This document shows, piece by piece, positions 62,940-64,000 of a DNA stretch of 64,000 nt; within the stretch, counting starts at the first letter, position 1; every line of letters begins with the position of its first letter. A program made the position numbers and the translations under genes. A model generated the notes under the pieces. The model was not told the DNA's origin, did not search any database, and saw only the letters and a program-made list of their open reading frames with translations. The DNA lies in NCBI GenBank assembly GCA_002298335.1, contig DBNK01000032.1, positions 50,109 through 114,108 of the forward strand. The letters run 5' to 3'. The DNA comes from Thalassolituus sp. UBA674 (lineage in GTDB: Bacteria; Pseudomonadota; Gammaproteobacteria; Pseudomonadales; Oceanobacteraceae).

Positions 62940-64000
62940 TCTGTACCTGCCTCAGATTCGTTATGCAGATCCATGATCTCCGTATCCACCAGCTGCAGAC
63001 TCTTGGACGCATCACTGCGCAGCTGATAAAGACGGGTGAAGTAATCGTCGTCGACATCACCGGTCACGTACTCGCCGTTAAATACGGAACAGTCGAACTT
63101 GCGCACGTCGGTGTTGGCACCTTCCAGACAGGCATCGACCAGGTCTTCAATATCCTGATACACCAGCCAGTCAGCGCCGATGGCGGTGGCAATTTCATCG
63201 GTGCTGCGGTTATGCGCAATAAATTCTTCTTTCGCCGGCATATCAATGCCGTACACGTTCGGGAAACGTACCGCTGGCGCGGCCGAGGCGAAATAGACTT
63301 TCTTGGCACCGGCTTCGCGGGCCATTTCAATGATCTGTTCGCAGGTCGTTCCGCGCACAATGGAGTCATCCACCAGCAGCACATTCTTACCACGGAATTC
63401 CAGGTCCAGAGCATTCAGTTTCTGTTTCACGGATTTTTTACGCAGCTGCTGACCCGGCATGATGAAGGTACGTCCGATATAGCGGTTCTTCATAAAGCCT
63501 TCACGGTATTTCACGCCCAGCTGGTTCGCCAGCTCCAGGGCGGAAGAACGGCTGGTATCCGGAATCGGGATGACCACGTCGATGTCGTGATCCGGGTGTT
63601 CACGCAGAATCTTATCCGCCAGTTTTTCACCCATACGCAGACGTGCTTTGTACACGGCGATGCCATCAATGATGGAATCCGGACGGGCAAAGTACACATG
63701 TTCGAAAATACACGGGGACAATTCCGTATGTTCAGCGCATTGCTGGGTATAGAGCTTGCCACCCTCAGTAATGACAATCGCTTCACCCGGAGCGATATCA
63801 CGCTCAAGCTTAAAGCCCAGTGCGTCCAGCGCCACAGACTCAGAGGCCACCATGTACTCGCGGCCGGCAATGGTGTCGCGGTAGCCGAAAACCGCCGGAC
63901 GGATGCCGTGCGGATCACGGAAGGCAACAATGCCATAACCACTGATCATGGCGACTACGGCATAGCCCCCACGGGCACGCTTATGCACCTGCTGAACCGC
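62936..64000 (-). CDS. purF: Amidophosphoribosyltransferase (5' end cut by window)
   Basis: First step of purine synthesis (PRPP plus glutamine to phosphoribosylamine). The visible 354 codons lack the N-terminal Cys nucleophile and most of the glutaminase domain. The PRPP-binding motif [36 protein letters not shown] and [12 protein letters not shown] are intact. The stop overlaps metZ (ATGA). Confidence 0.96.
   Translation of the reverse strand, partial: AVQQVHKRARGGYAVVAMISGYGIVAFRDPHGIRPAVFGYRDTIAGREYMVASESVALDALGFKLERDIAPGEAIVITEGGKLYTQQCAEHTELSPCIFEHVYFARPDSIIDGIAVYKARLRMGEKLADKILREHPDHDIDVVIPIPDTSRSSALELANQLGVKYREGFMKNRYIGRTFIMPGQQLRKKSVKQKLNALDLEFRGKNVLLVDDSIVRGTTCEQIIEMAREAGAKKVYFASAAPAVRFPNVYGIDMPAKEEFIAHNRSTDEIATAIGADWLVYQDIEDLVDACLEGANTDVRKFDCSVFNGEYVTGDVDDDYFTRLYQLRSDASKSLQLVDTEIMDLHNESEAGTE

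Overview
The window is a gene-dense bacterial chromosome segment from an aerobic gammaproteobacterium. Gene content fits an Oceanospirillales-type marine hydrocarbon degrader (Thalassolituus/Oceanobacter-like). This is inferred from an AlkB alkane hydroxylase, purF-metZ adjacency, dnaX-ybaB-recR, ycgL/ycgN/rnd, EpmC and the arginine succinyltransferase (AST) pathway; the species cannot be fixed from sequence alone. Both ends cut a gene: smc loses its C-terminus on the left and purF its N-terminus on the right.

Layout. 1-5.5 kb: smc, a GntR regulator and a divergent alkB. 5.5-12.6 kb: an AST operon (M20 hydrolase-astA-astD-astB, overlapping ORFs, no astE or astC inside it), divergent from a class III aminotransferase and an AsnC/Lrp regulator. 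12.7-16.4 kb: a MalT-like LuxR regulator, an outer-membrane barrel and a small conserved protein. 16.4-18.9 kb: a VOC protein, an FeS photolyase, DUF2256 and a truncated second photolyase. 18.9-20.4 kb: an unknown membrane protein and a LuxR solo. 20.4-30 kb: nitrate assimilation, with nirB-nirD, a NarK-type transporter and a PP2C/Ser-Thr kinase on the minus strand and the nitrate reductase on the plus strand. The two arms share a divergent region with two sigma54-type promoters and repeated GCACCA motifs, plus a terminator just ahead of the reductase gene. 30-35.5 kb: a lipoprotein, DUF1761 and the potFGHI putrescine ABC transporter. 35.5-43.8 kb: a VWA protein with a very acidic tail, ycgN, ycgL, rnd, a divergent recR, ybaB, dnaX (with an A10 slippery run), 4.5S RNA and a small LexA-regulated-type protein. 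44-52.6 kb: a Lon-like protease, a chalcone isomerase-like protein, a DMP19 protein, a thioesterase-miaE-hydrolase operon, an M14/DUF2817 peptidase-like protein, a TorF-type porin and an alpha/beta hydrolase. 52.6-53.5 kb: a gene-free block of nested inverted repeats. 53.5-64 kb: an RhlB-type helicase, EpmC, DUF6436, a MoxR-DUF58-TgpA cluster, Hsp20, an unknown secreted protein, metZ and purF.

Most genes are housekeeping or ordinary metabolism. The stretches that go beyond known families are the 52.7-53.4 kb nested inverted-repeat block, the dnaX slippery run with both alternative frames closing at once, the control region of the nitrate genes, the diverged RecR, and the photolyase remnant with a possible deletion scar. 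No tRNA, 16S/23S rRNA, CRISPR array, transposase or prophage gene was seen.
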